Shown here piece after piece: positions 1 through 10,258 of a DNA stretch of 64,000 bases. The DNA comes from Rhytidiadelphus loreus (taxonomy: Eukaryota > Streptophyta > Bryopsida > Hypnales > Hylocomiaceae). The translations under genes were made by a program, and so were the position numbers. How positions within the stretch are numbered: the first letter of the stretch is position 1; every line of letters starts with the position of its first letter. Under the pieces are notes generated by a model. That model did no database searches. It was not told the origin of the DNA and saw only the letters and a list, made by a program, of their open reading frames with translations. Location: assembly GCA_947034895.1 (NCBI GenBank), contig OX344764.1, forward strand, positions 71,839,348 through 71,903,347, read 5' to 3'.

Positions 1-2240
1 TGTCTTCGTTGACCACTCTATGTTTGGTAGGATGTTCAAGTTTGGTGGCCTTGGCAAAGGAAGTAGGGAACTTGTCTTCCTTGACCACTTTACGTTTGGA
101 GGGATGTTCAAGCTTGGTGGCCTTGCCAAAGGAAGTAGGGAACTTAACGTCGTTGACCACTCTAGATTTGAAACGATGTTCAAGCTTGGTGGCCTTGCCA
201 AAGGAAGTAGGGAACTTGTCTTCCTTGACCACTCTAGATTTGAAAGGCTGTTCAATCTTGGTAGCCTTGCCAAAGGAAGTAGGGAACTTGTCTTCCTTGA
301 CCACTCTAGATTTGGTAGGATGTTCAAGTTTGGTGGCCTTGCCGAAGGAAGTAGAGATCTTGTCTTCCTTGACCACTTTCTATTTGAATGATTGTTCAAG
401 CTTGGTGGCCCTGCGAAAGGAAGTAGGGAACTTGTCTTCTTTGACCACTCTATGTTTGGAGGGATGTTCAAGCTTGGTGGCCTTGCCAAAGGAAGTAGGG
501 AACTTAACGTCCTTGACCATTCTAGATTTGAAACGATGTTCAAGCTTGGTGGCCTTGCCAAACGAAGTAGGGAACTTGTCTTCCTTGACCACTCTAGATT
601 TGAAAGGCTGTTCAATCTTGGTGGCCTTGCCAAAGGAAGTAGGGAACTTATCTTCCTTGACCACTCTAGATTTGGTAGGATGTTCAAGTTTGGTGGCCTT
701 GCCAAAGGAAGTAGGGAACTTGTCTTCCTTGACCACTCTCTATTTGAATGATTGTTCAAGCTTGGTGGCCTTGCCAAAGGAAGTAGGGAACTTGTCTTCT
801 TTGACCACTCTGAATTTGAAAGGCTGTTCAATCCTGGTGGCCTTGCCAAAGGAAGTAGGAAACTTGTCTTCCTTGACTACTCTATGTTTGGAAGGATGTT
901 CAAGCTTGGTGGCCTTGCCAAAGGAAGTAGGGAACTTAACGTCCTTGACCACTCTAGATTTGAAACGATGTTCAATCTTGGTGGCCTTGCCAAAGAAAGT
1001 AGGGAACTTGTCTTCCTTGACCACTCTCTATTTGGAAGGATGCTCAATCTTGGTGGCCTTGCCAAAGGAAGTAGGGAACTTGTCTTCCTTGACCATTCTA
1101 GATTTGAATGATTGTTCAAGCTTGGTGGCCTTGCCAAAGGAAGTAGAGAACTTGTCTTCCTTGACCACTCTAGATTTGAATGATTGTTCAAGCTTGGTGG
1201 CCTTGCCAAAGGAAGTAGGGAACTTGTCTTCCTTGACCACTCTCTATTTGAATGATTGTTCAAGCTTGGTGGCCTTGCCAAAGGAAGTAGGGAACTTGTC
1301 TTCTTTGACCACTCTCTATTTGAATGATTGTTCAAGGTTGGTGGCCTTGCCAAAGGAAGTAGGGAACTTGTCGTCCTTGACCACTCTCTATTTGAAAGGA
1401 TGTCCAAGCTTGGTGGCCTTGCCAAAGGAACTAGGGAACTTGTCTTCCTTGACCTCTCTAGATTTGGAAGGATGTTCAAGCTTGGTGGCCTTGCCAAAGG
1501 TAGTAGGGAACTTATCTTCCTTGAGGATTCTAGATTTGGAAGGATGTTGAAGCTTGGTGGACTTGCCAAACGAAGTAGGGAACTTGTCTTCCTTGACCAC
1601 CTTAGGTTTCAAAGAATGTTCAAGTTTGGAAGCATTGTAAATGGAAGTAGGGAATTTCTCTTCTTTGACGACTCTCTATTTGATTGGATGTTCAAACTTG
1701 GTGGCCTTGCCAAAGGAAGTAGGGAACTTGTCTTCCATGACTACTCTAAATTTGAGTTCTTTTTCAAGATTGGTGGCCTTGCCGAAGGAAGTAGGGAACT
1801 TGTTTTCTTTGACCATTTTAGGTTTGAAAAGGTGTTCATGCTTGGTGGCTTTGCCAAAGGAAGTAGGGAACCTGTCTTCCTTGACCACTCTAGATTTGGA
1901 AGGCTGTTCAAGTTTGGTGGCCTTTTCAAAGGAAGTAGGGAACTTGTTCTCCTTGACCATTTTAGGTTTGAATTGGTGTTCAAGCTTAGTGGCCTTGCCA
2001 AAGGAATTAGGTAATTTGTCTTCCTTGACCACTCTAAATTTGATTGGATGTTCAAGCTTGGTGGACTTGCCAAAGGAAATAGGGAACTTGTCTTTTTTAA
2101 CCACTCTCTATTTAATTGGATGTTTAAGCTTGGTGGCCTTGCCAAAGGAAGTAGGGAACTTGTCTTCCTTGACCACTCTCTATTTGAATGATTGTTCAAG
2201 CTTGGTGGCCTTGCCAAAGAAAGTAGGGAACTTTTGTTCT
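1..2240 (+). repeat. 72-bp tandem repeat encoding the LRR array
   Basis: A 72-bp unit (24 codons) repeats about 31 times head to tail. Because 72 is divisible by three, every frame repeats in register. Long open frames therefore also occur in another plus frame and on the minus strand (for example 877-1569 minus). These are shadows of the repeat and not separate genes. Confidence 0.9.
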
Positions 2241-2327
2241 GAGGTTTCATTCTTTCTAATAGATTATTGTTTCGGTTTGTATGCTCCAATTAGACTTCTC
2301 CTTGTTATGATTTTTGTTTTTAAGTAG
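1..2327 (+). pseudogene. Leucine-rich-repeat protein, truncated by window edge, two nonsense codons
   Basis: One reading frame encodes about 30 near-identical 24-residue LRR units of the form LVALPKEVGNLSSLTTL plus a variable CSS segment. This is the plant type of LRR used in protein interaction. The frame is broken by TGA at 1548-1550 (a Ser codon in other units) and TAA at 1638-1640 (where other units read Pro), but the LRR frame continues after each. After the last unit (about 2232) comes a short unrelated hydrophobic tail ending at a stop at 2325-2327. No N-terminal domain (NB-ARC, kinase or TIR) lies in the window because the left end is cut off. Repeats diverge more after about 1550. 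I read it as a decaying LRR gene or the 3' part of one. The function is unknown beyond the repeat type. Confidence 0.75.
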
Positions 2328-2820
2328 ACTTCATTTGAACTGCAAGGAACATTTGTAGATTAGATTAGTTGCACTTCTGGCGGATAAATCTGAATTGGGA
2401 AGTGACAAAAATTTTATGATCTTTTAAAGAAATTTCTTTATAAAAAATCATAGAAATTACAAAAATGGTAGAAGTAGTATAAAATATTTAAAACGAAAAT
2501 GAAAATAATATTGACAAACAACATTGTGTAATTGATATACTCCTTCAACTCACACCAAGGGAAATTTAAGAAATAAGGTTTAAAATTGGTATTTTTTTAA
2601 GATGCTATCTTAAAATTGCCACAAAAATTTCAATTTAAAGCATTTTGAAGAAAATCAAAATGCCATAAAAAAGTAGATGAGTGGAGCTACATTTTTTTGG
2701 TTAAGCTTAAAAAACATTCAAAATCAATAACTATGTGAAACTTCAAGTTTTGACTTCCAAAATGCCCAATTCAATTCAAACCAACAGCTAAAAAAAGAGT
2801 CTCAAAAGTCAAAACAGTCT
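2328..2820. other. AT-rich spacer, no gene seen
   Basis: Low-complexity AT-rich sequence between the LRR array and the GC-rich motif block. No open frame, RNA gene or transposon end could be supported. Confidence 0.6.
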
Positions 2821-3740
2821 TTGGACAGTCGCAAGCATATGCGGTTGCGTAGGTGCCAGCACCTAAACATCATGTGGACCCGCAATCGCCTAAGTCGCAC
2901 CCGAAGTTGCTCATGTTCGAGCTCGTGGAGCTGCGGTTGCCCATGTACCCGCACTCAAAGTCGTCCAGGTACCCACACCCACGGTTGCTCAGGTACCCGC
3001 ATCCGAAGTCACCCTGGTACCCGCACCTGAGGTTGACAGGTACCCACATTTGAAGTCGCCCAAGTACCCACACCCGCGGTCGCCAAGGTACCTAACTCGA
3101 AGTCGCCTAGGTATGCGCACTCAGGGTTGTTCGTTGCGATAGTGCGACAGACAGACGTCGCGCGACGTCTAGTAGAGCCCGCGCAACGTCACGAAAAGTC
3201 AAATTTACCTTTGACTTTACAGGAAATTACCCCCCTCTAGGTGGATGCCACATGGCATCTAGTTGGCAAACTAGAGGGCGCGTACGGGTAGGAGACTGTA
3301 GGTAGGGGCGACTGCGGGTGGAGGAGGGAGACCGCGGGTGGGAGACTATGAGTGAAGGAGGGCGATAGCAGATAGGTGACTACGGGTGGAGGAGGGAGAT
3401 CGCGGGTTCAGGAAGTGGTCTCGGTTGGGCGACCGCGAGTGCGCAAGAGGTACCTAGATCCGGTGGTGGATCTAAAGTCGCCTCATTTGAATCTGTTGTT
3501 GCCCACCCGAGACCCGTTGTTGCCCCACCTGTACCCGAGTCGCCTATGTAAGACCCGATGTCGCCCTCCCCAGACCCGCAGTCGCCTTATCAGGGTGCAA
3601 GGTCGCCCCTCTAGACTCGTAGTCGTCCCTTAGGCATACGCATGCGCCCATCCCCGACCCGCAGTCGTTGTATATGCAGTTGCCCTATCCGTACTCGCCC
3701 CCCTAAACCGAAGTCACTCACCCTATATATCCACTCGCCC
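2821..3740. repeat. Degenerate GC-rich short-motif array upstream of the interrupted RING gene
   Basis: Imperfect repeats of words such as CCCGCACTCGAAGTCGCC and CCCGCAGTCGCCC, with a purine-rich counterpart (GTGGGAGACTGCGGGTG) around 3290-3420. Spacing is irregular (about 20-30 bp). The short open frames here are by-products. The block occupies the same position relative to this RING gene as the GTCCCCGCCCTG array does to the intact paralogue, so it is probably promoter-proximal. Confidence 0.6.
3724..3730 (+). promoter_or_regulatory. Candidate TATA box of the interrupted RING gene
   Basis: TATATAT lies about 155 bp upstream of the ATG at 3885, just after the GC-rich motif block. The intact paralogue has a TATA box at a similar distance (7761, ATG 7892). 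Motif and position only. Confidence 0.45.
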
Positions 3741-3884
3741 ATCATCATGCTATCACCTTCATTTTCCATTGAGGCTTTTTGTCTTACAACCTTTGTTGGT
3801 TGCATGCGTGACCCTTTTGGATAATATATATACTATTTTTTGCTATCATTTGGTTCTTACAATTTTGTAACATCCGCAAATCTC

Positions 3885-4750
3885 ATGGCGACTGGAGGTA
3901 GCAGTGATGGGTTCCTTCCGGTTTTTTCCACTATACGCACTCCTGGTGCAATTAGGAAGGTTGCCAAACACAAGACTAGAAAACGGAGGGGTAACATTCA
4001 CAAGAAGCGATGGCATGTGTTGAACAATGATAACCACCTAGCTTTCAAAAGGTGGAACGAGGAGCTAGAGCCATGGAGTATGCAGGTGTGCGAAGATTAC
4101 ATTGAATGGTGTCACATCGGGAAGTTCTTTCCGTCATGACGCCATCATCACAACCAACACAATAACAAGGCAAATTTGAAGTATTGTAAAAATCCAACTT
4201 TCATACGAAGGTGTTTAGAATTGTGGCAGGTCCTCTACAAAACCCCTTTTGTAGATAGAAATGAGGCCCCTCTATTCATTGCTAGAAGTGCCTATGCTGA
4301 GGTCGCCTTGAACAAACAGGTTGACTGGACCACCATCAAGGAAAGTACCTACGTGGAATGTCCAGAAGTTGGAATAATTCCAAAAGGGGTTCTGAAATTC
4401 CCAGAGGGTGGACTTGGGCCTTTTCGAAGTGATCCACAAAACAAAGAAACTCAAGAGGTGAACACGGAAGAATCAGAAGAGGATAACGATTTAGATGGCA
4501 CACGGATTCCTAAGCTTGTATGAGTGAAGGAGCAGATTATCACCCCTGTCCAAGTCCTTGTTCCAAATGTTCAAGCCGCTTCATCATCACGGGGAAAGAA
4601 GATGAAACATCCTGCCAAGGTGCAACGGTCCACCATGCAAATTAGATTGGCATCAACCTCAACCACAATTGCGGCTGCAATCTTGCCACTACAAGACGCC
4701 AACAACGTCTTCGACTCTGCTTTAAGTGACGACTCGCCCGTATGTGCCAC
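3885..4750 (+). pseudogene. 5' half of a RING-finger gene interrupted by the giant transposon
   Basis: Starts at ATG 3885 (MATGGSSDGF). It aligns along its length with the N-terminal half of the intact paralogue at 7892-10258: shared blocks include EPWSM/EPWSF, YIEWCHIGK/YIEWCHIDK, KANLK, LNKQVDWTT/LNKRVDWST and PEGGLG. In-frame TGA codons at 4137-4139 and 4521-4523 mean this copy is not functional. The frame runs to the target-site duplication at 4743-4750, where homology stops abruptly at the transposon end. It resumes in the correct codon phase at 52459. The RING itself lies in the other half. The role is unknown beyond membership of this RING family. Confidence 0.88.
4743..4750. repeat. 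Left 8-bp target-site duplication (TGTGCCAC)
   Basis: Identical to 52459-52466 and immediately outside the inverted repeats. Eight bp is the hAT-superfamily length. Confidence 0.93.
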
Positions 4751-4771
4751 CAGGGTTGTCATACCGGACGG
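4751..4771 (+). repeat. Left terminal inverted repeat of the giant hAT element
   Basis: 21 bp matching the reverse complement of 52438-52458 without mismatch. It is followed by GGACGTCC and two CGTCCGAT words up to about 4815. Confidence 0.95.
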
Positions 4772-4839
4772 ACGTCCGGTTCACCCGTCCGATAGAGGTC
4801 TCGCCCGTCCGATGTGGTCAACACTAAAGTTGACTTTTT

Positions 4840-5550
4840 TTAACCCTTAAAGGACCGTCACTATGTTTTCACCAAAAACTCTCTAAAACTGTCATTTTTA
4901 GTACAACTACCAAAATTTTGATAAAAAAACTTTTTTTGACATATCTAACCATAGGATGTTGTATTATATAGTATCAAAAACTTGTGGTAAAAATTTCAGA
5001 CATTTCCACCGGGTGGATTGCAAGATATAAGCATTCAAAATTTCAAATTAACTAAAATCATTTTTTTGACCCTGCGAAAAGCAGGGCAGCTGCACTTCAC
5101 AAGCTCACATTTCTATGAAAAAATGACCTAAATGGTGGTGCTTCTTTGGATTTGTTTTCCTAGACAAGTTGGCCACATGCTTGAAAAATTTCAGATCATT
5201 TGGAATAGTACAACATATAGGAAAAAAATAGTAAGTAGGTAGTACTAGAGAATGATTAAAAATACTAAATTATTTACAATTTAAATATGGAATTGAAAAT
5301 TTACAATTCCAATGGTCGAAATGTTGTAATAATGTATGTACATCCTATAATTTTATTTTTGTCCAAAAATATTGAAAATTGGATAAGATAAAGGATGTCA
5401 AAGTTTATTTTAGAGCAAGAAATCCAAAACTGCCCGCAAACAGAAAATCCTCATAATCCTCATAATTTTTTAGTCATTGATCAAAATCGAATGATTCTAA
5501 GCTTTTTGCCTTTTTCTGTATATCAAACTCTAAAAAACCAATTTCAAATC
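4840..5550 (+). mobile_element. TTAA-type MITE copy A, right end not found
   Basis: Begins TTAACCCTTAAAGGACC at 4840 and aligns over several hundred bp with copies at about 10963-11726 and 58790-62029. Shared landmarks are the AAAACTGTCATTT/AAAACTGCCATTT and ACCATAGGATCTTG-like segments. The right inverted end is missing or too diverged. The TTAA boundary with a following CCC resembles piggyBac-type elements. The end at about 5550 is approximate. Confidence 0.55.
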
Positions 5551-5790
5551 TAATTAGTTGTTTGCTACTTTGTTTACTACACATTCACAAATTCACAGAA
5601 GTCATACAACTGTCTTGATGGAAGAAAGACCAAATTGCATATTACAAGATTTTCACCATATGTCCGTATCTTTATGTATGAAATGTGTAGCAACCATGAA
5701 ATACACATGCTTGATGCTCTTCTAACCAAAAATGTGTGGTCTGCCTATAAAACTATCACATACTAGAGCTCAAAAAGTAAAAACAATATA

Positions 5791-7374
5791 TTATGTCTGA
5801 TAACAACAGTCGGGCATAGTCCAACAGTGAGGTGCCTTCCTCAAAGTGTCTAGAACATCAGACACAGATGCCCTCTCGCCTACATCTATTTTCTGGAGGC
5901 TCAGTAGTTGAATCCTCAAATGTTGATACTGCTCTGGGTTTTTGGTCGTAAAATACTTTGGATCCCACTCTTCTTTCCAAATTTGATATGCTATCCATCC
6001 AGTTGCATATGCATTAGCAGCCATGGAGTAGAAGTGTTTTTTCTGCATGACTTCAAGTGAGGTCTCTGACCCCTTCTCTCCATACATATAGAACAACTCA
6101 GGGGCTGCATGTTTTCGTTGTTTTTTCTCCCGTTGGAGCTCCTCCATGGTTCGATAACCATACCTTGATGGCTCCTTCTCTACAACTCGACCAAAAAGCC
6201 CCCAATCGCAAATCCCAATGTACACTGTGTTTTCTTTCCATTCATCAAAATGGAGCAAAACGTTGGATGGAGTAATGTCATTGTGTAAATATTTTGCTTC
6301 ATGGCATTTTCCCACTATGACAAGCAATGATAAAGCCAAATTCACGCGGTTTTGGCGATAAGTTGCAACCCAACCGAGTTCTTCCTGTGTCAACCCTGCA
6401 TCATGTTGTCTTGTGATGTCATCCACATCCAACGATTCACTCACTTTTGAGTTGTACTTGGCCAAGAAAGAAATCAAAGACCCTCCATTCCACCATAGCG
6501 TATAGCCTTCCATTGTTTTTGGATGGATGTACGCAAGTCTTACGATACCAGGATGTATCACTGGACACCACCCCCCGCCTCGCTTACAATAGCTTGGCGC
6601 TTCTCCTTCTCATTCGAGGTCTTCAAAGTCTTCCCGGCGAAGCAAATCCAACTGGGAATGCTTTGTAGTCTCGTGAGCACCACCTTCCTCACAGTCCCAT
6701 ATGATCCAGTCATAGTTTGATTCGGCATGGGATTCACTTTCACGCAACTTTCCAACCACTTGAATGTTCCGCTCACACAATGAGCTCGTATTTGGTCTTC
6801 AAGCGTCGCTTTCCATGGTGCTTGTTTCTTTCTACGCGAGGAAGAAAATTGTTGGGAGAACTTCTGAATTTGGTACAATCTTGAACCAAATTCCTTGTCA
6901 TGTGTGTCCCAATTACTACCATCATCTTTCTTCTTCGTGTGATAACACCAATTCGCCACAATATTGGTGGTCAACTGTGACACTTGTTTATCCAACCACT
7001 CAGAGTCCAACCAATAATCTTGATAGTTGTTGAATCGTTCGGATGCTCTAAATTTGGTCTCCAACTCTCGCCGCACTTCAGCATTCAACTTGTGGTACCC
7101 TTCTTCGTTGAAATTCACGTATTCTCTGTACATCATTCCCACACTTCGTCGCGTGTAAAAATTGACCGCTATTGCTCTAGCCTCGAGCACATATTCGTGA
7201 GGGGGCATGTCAGGATTGGGTTGGTTTTTACGCTTCGACCTGCTGGATGATGAGGGATTGGATGACCCTGAAGCCCTTGATACAATCGTGGCTGGGAGGC
7301 ACCACCTCAAAAATTGCATCCAAGTCTTCAAACACCGAGCGGTGACCCGATGACCCACTCCCTTGTCCTGCCAT
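5791..7374 (-). pseudogene. Protein-kinase-like gene, divergent partner of the RING gene, two apparent frameshifts
   Basis: ATG at 7374 starts a protein opening MAGQGSGSSGH. A +1 shift near 7290 joins it to a Ser-rich segment and a long N-terminal domain. The kinase lobe follows: glycine loop GSYGTVRKV, AxK-like FAGKTLK, then a second shift in a G6 run near 6575 before HPGIVRL. The catalytic loop is HNDITPSNVLL (HxDxxxxN), DFG is replaced by DWG, and an APE motif is present (HAAPELF). The frame ends in TAA at 5791-5793. It reads as a eukaryotic protein kinase with an unusual N-terminal extension, and DWG may alter activity. Both shifts sit in short homopolymers, so sequencing error is possible. 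It is divergently paired with the RING gene at 7892, suggesting joint expression. Substrate and pathway are unknown. Confidence 0.72.
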
Positions 7375-7546
7375 TGTACAATATTTCGGAACCACCAAAG
7401 TTTCGGAGAAAATAAAAAAAACCGGGTGCTATATGTGGGCCAAGCCCAATCACCCACCAAACTCACTTCTAAGGGTCGCTTGCGCAAACAAAGGTGTGAG
7501 GCGTAGGGCGTGGACTTGGCAAAGGAAAAATGAGGGAGCACATGGG

Positions 7547-7553
7547 ATTTATA
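7547..7553 (-). promoter_or_regulatory. TATA box for the kinase-like gene
   Basis: On the minus strand this reads TATAAAT within GGACTATAAATCC, about 170 bp upstream of the minus-strand ATG at 7374. It mirrors the plus-strand box at 7761, which has the same GGACTATAAA context. Confidence 0.55.
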
Positions 7554-7555
7554 GT

Positions 7556-7803
7556 CCCCGCCCCTCCCACGTCCACGCCCTGGCCCGACATGTCCCCGCC
7601 CCGGCCCCGCCCTGGCCCGACACGTCCCCGCCCTGACCCGAGTCATCCCCGCCCCGGCCCGACACGTCCCCGCCCTAGCTCGTACACGTCCCCGCCCTGG
7701 TTCGGAAACATCCCCGCCCTGGTCCCAGACGTCCCCGCCCTGACAGGCAGATTTGAGGACTATAAAAGTCCGTCCCCGCCCCATTAGTCCCCGCCCTGCA
7801 TAT
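7556..7803. promoter_or_regulatory. Bidirectional promoter core: GTCCCCGCCCTG array
   Basis: About ten copies of GTCCCCGCCCTG or one-base variants in roughly 250 bp, separated by CCCGACAC-like spacers, between two outward-facing TATA boxes. The word resembles a GC box. The same word, or its complement CAGGGCGGGGAC, recurs at about 12990-13060 and 52267-52335, so it may also be a transposon subterminal repeat co-opted as promoter. Open frames through this block are low-complexity artefacts. Confidence 0.6.
7761..7768 (+). promoter_or_regulatory. TATA box for the intact RING gene
   Basis: TATAAAAG within GGACTATAAAAGTCC, 131 bp upstream of ATG 7892, leaving a plausible 5' untranslated region. 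Confidence 0.6.
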
Positions 7804-7891
7804 TCCAAATCCTCCACCTCTTCATTGAGCTGGTCGTTGGCGTTGTACAGGGCCCTTTACAGTATACAGGTTTTTGCCAAAAAAATTCACG

Positions 7892-10258
7892 ATGGCGACA
7901 CCACCAAGAACCAACAAAGCTGAACGAGACAGGACTCGACTAAGGCATGGTAACAAACATCGGAAGAGGTTACATGTACTTCGAAACCCCGAAAAACTGG
8001 CATTTAGGGGCTGGAATGATGTGCCAGAACCGTGGAGTTTCGAAACTTGCATCACTTACATAGAATGGTGCCACATTGACAAGGCCTTCCCTGAAGAGCG
8101 ACACAACTACCACCGCCGATTTCATAAAGCGAATTTGAAACACTGCATCCATGACGCCTTTAAACAAAGATGCATCGAAGTATACCAAGTGTTATACGAA
8201 AAACCCACTGTGAAAAGGAATGAAATTCACCTTTTCATTGCACGAGGTGTACATGCGGAGGTGAGATTGAACAAGCGGGTGGATTGGTCCACTTTGAAGG
8301 GCACGCCAACCACAGCAGATGGTATCAAGATACCAACACCAACAAATGGAATGATTCCAAGGGGGGTTATGAGATATCCCGAAGGAGGGCTGGGCAGGGT
8401 CAACACACGTATTGAGCCGCCTGACACATACGAGACGGCGGATTCTACTACTGACGATGACTCTGATGGATCTCATGTTGTGGTGGAATTAACCCCCAGA
8501 GGACAACAACGTGCACAAAGGAGAAGGGCGCAACGTGCACCTCGTGAACAACTTCCAGAACCAAATATTCGTGTAGAGGTCCAGGGCCCCGTTGAACCAG
8601 TACTTGGAGTTGCTCAGGCGCAATTCCAAGCACTTGATGAACCAACTCTTGGAGTTGTTGATGTCATGGCTGCTGCAGACACCATACAAAGCTTGAGGGT
8701 GCAGTTACAAGACCGAGGTGATGAACTACATTCTCTATATGAAGATGTGGGCAAGTTACGAGAAGACATCACGCTCAAAGACAGAGTAATTGCTCAACAA
8801 GCACGTGACATAGAAGAGCTTCGGCAAGCTCTACAAGCAACACAAATGATGAATGAAGGTCAAGATCCACGAGGACATGCACAAGGACCTCCTCGGGATT
8901 CTCAAATTCTGAGGCAAAATGCTCCAGGTGATGCTGCCATGTCTACACAAGAAGATTCATTGGCCTTTCCCGAAATAATTGCCATCGGCAACGTATCAAT
9001 GCAAACTGAAGTTCGGGGCATGGGTATGGACAACAACCTTGAGCTCAACAACTTGCGAGGCGAAAATCAAACATTACAAAATCGTTTGCATGCCTTGGTG
9101 GAACAGTACTACCAGTGGAAGTTGGCATGTGTGTTCACCGTTGACAAGACACGACAACTGATAGCAGAGTTCAAGAAATTGGACCACTACTACAGTGAGC
9201 ACAATCAAGAAAGGGTGTTTGGCTTGACTTCATGGGCCCTTGTGGATGATCTTTTCAATCCCAACATGGCAATCATTGAGCTTGATGGTGGAAAAACAAT
9301 CATTGATTGGTCCAAACACAATTGGGATTTCAAAAACCAACTTGGGTCGAAGGTCGACTACAAAGGCAACCCGTTGTTGGAGTGGCCAAATCCTTCAAGT
9401 TTTGTGCACGACAGGACCACATGTCCCATTTGTATGAATCCATTTGGCCCTGAAGGTGGAATGCAGTTGGGCACGTGCAACCATGTAAACCACCCATTTT
9501 GCCTCATCAATTTCATGATTGTTCGTCGTCGGTGCGCAATGTGCAAGGCTCCCTTCCACGAGCGCTTGTACAAGTTGTTTGGCTTGGTCCCATACATGCC
9601 ACCACATTGGGAATACAATGCCACGAATGCCCCAGATCACCGTAGAATGTGGGGAACAGACTTGGTGTGGAGTTGGAAATTACAAATGACATCGTTGGAC
9701 AAGACACAAGTCGCTGTTGAATGTAGTTGGGAGACTGACCCCGATCAAATTGTCCAAGTCTGCCACCATTTGATTCCGATGAAAGACAAGCATAGCCAAG
9801 GACGGCGGAATTTTTTCTTTCAATGCTTCAATGGACATTGGGACGAGGTTGGACTCAAGTTTCAATTTGGACCTCACCCTCGGCGATGGTTATGGGGCGT
9901 TGATGGAGTTCGAGTCACCGATGACAATGGAATTCGTATTGGGGAGGACCCTGACATGCCCGACCCCGCCGAGCTTGCTCAATTATCGGAATCTGAGTGG
10001 AGGGAAACTTTCAGAAACGAAGGGCTAGATTTTTTGCTTGAACAACATAGCCCGGATACACGCCGAGCTCTGGAGAGTCTCAAGCAATCACAAATCATGA
10101 GGGCCATTCTAGAAGAAGACGGACCAGCGAGGAGAACTCGGTTTGCGGTTCGTAGACTTCAACTAGGCTCCAATGAAGATTTTCCAATGCAACGCGGCGC
10201 ACACGACGACGAGGCTGGACCTAGTGGCACTGCAAACAGTCCAATGAACATTGACTGA
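7892..10258 (+). CDS. RING-finger protein, 788 aa, intact cargo gene
   Basis: ATG at 7892 (MATPPRTNKAE) opens a frame that ends at TGA 10256-10258. An upstream in-frame TTG is unlikely to be used. Residues about 1-170 form a conserved N-terminal region shared with the interrupted paralogue (YIEWCHIDKAFP, LNKRVDWST, PEGGLG). An acidic/Gln-rich linker and a heptad-like coiled coil (about 257-320) follow. The RING is at residues 511-551: CPIC, then C529, H531, H534, C537, and finally CAMC (C548, C551). That spacing is RING-H2-like, the fold of ubiquitin E3 ligases. After it comes a conserved block, PYMPPHWEYN and LVWSWK, also present at 53460-53560. It shares a promoter with the kinase-like gene. 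E3 activity is inferred from the fold, and the substrate is unknown. It is the only long gene in the window with an uninterrupted frame. Confidence 0.88.
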   Translation: MATPPRTNKAERDRTRLRHGNKHRKRLHVLRNPEKLAFRGWNDVPEPWSFETCITYIEWCHIDKAFPEERHNYHRRFHKANLKHCIHDAFKQRCIEVYQVLYEKPTVKRNEIHLFIARGVHAEVRLNKRVDWSTLKGTPTTADGIKIPTPTNGMIPRGVMRYPEGGLGRVNTRIEPPDTYETADSTTDDDSDGSHVVVELTPRGQQRAQRRRAQRAPREQLPEPNIRVEVQGPVEPVLGVAQAQFQALDEPTLGVVDVMAAADTIQSLRVQLQDRGDELHSLYEDVGKLREDITLKDRVIAQQARDIEELRQALQATQMMNEGQDPRGHAQGPPRDSQILRQNAPGDAAMSTQEDSLAFPEIIAIGNVSMQTEVRGMGMDNNLELNNLRGENQTLQNRLHALVEQYYQWKLACVFTVDKTRQLIAEFKKLDHYYSEHNQERVFGLTSWALVDDLFNPNMAIIELDGGKTIIDWSKHNWDFKNQLGSKVDYKGNPLLEWPNPSSFVHDRTTCPICMNPFGPEGGMQLGTCNHVNHPFCLINFMIVRRRCAMCKAPFHERLYKLFGLVPYMPPHWEYNATNAPDHRRMWGTDLVWSWKLQMTSLDKTQVAVECSWETDPDQIVQVCHHLIPMKDKHSQGRRNFFFQCFNGHWDEVGLKFQFGPHPRRWLWGVDGVRVTDDNGIRIGEDPDMPDPAELAQLSESEWRETFRNEGLDFLLEQHSPDTRRALESLKQSQIMRAILEEDGPARRTRFAVRRLQLGSNEDFPMQRGAHDDEAGPSGTANSPMNID

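Noticed and set aside
20..1612. Long open frames in a second plus frame and on the minus strand over the LRR array
   Set aside because: They follow from the 72-bp period. Only the LRR frame gives a known protein repeat.
6558..6590. A 27-nt intron (GTAAGC to GTCCAG) explaining the kinase frame break
   Set aside because: Too short for a plant-type intron, and joining would create an immediate stop.
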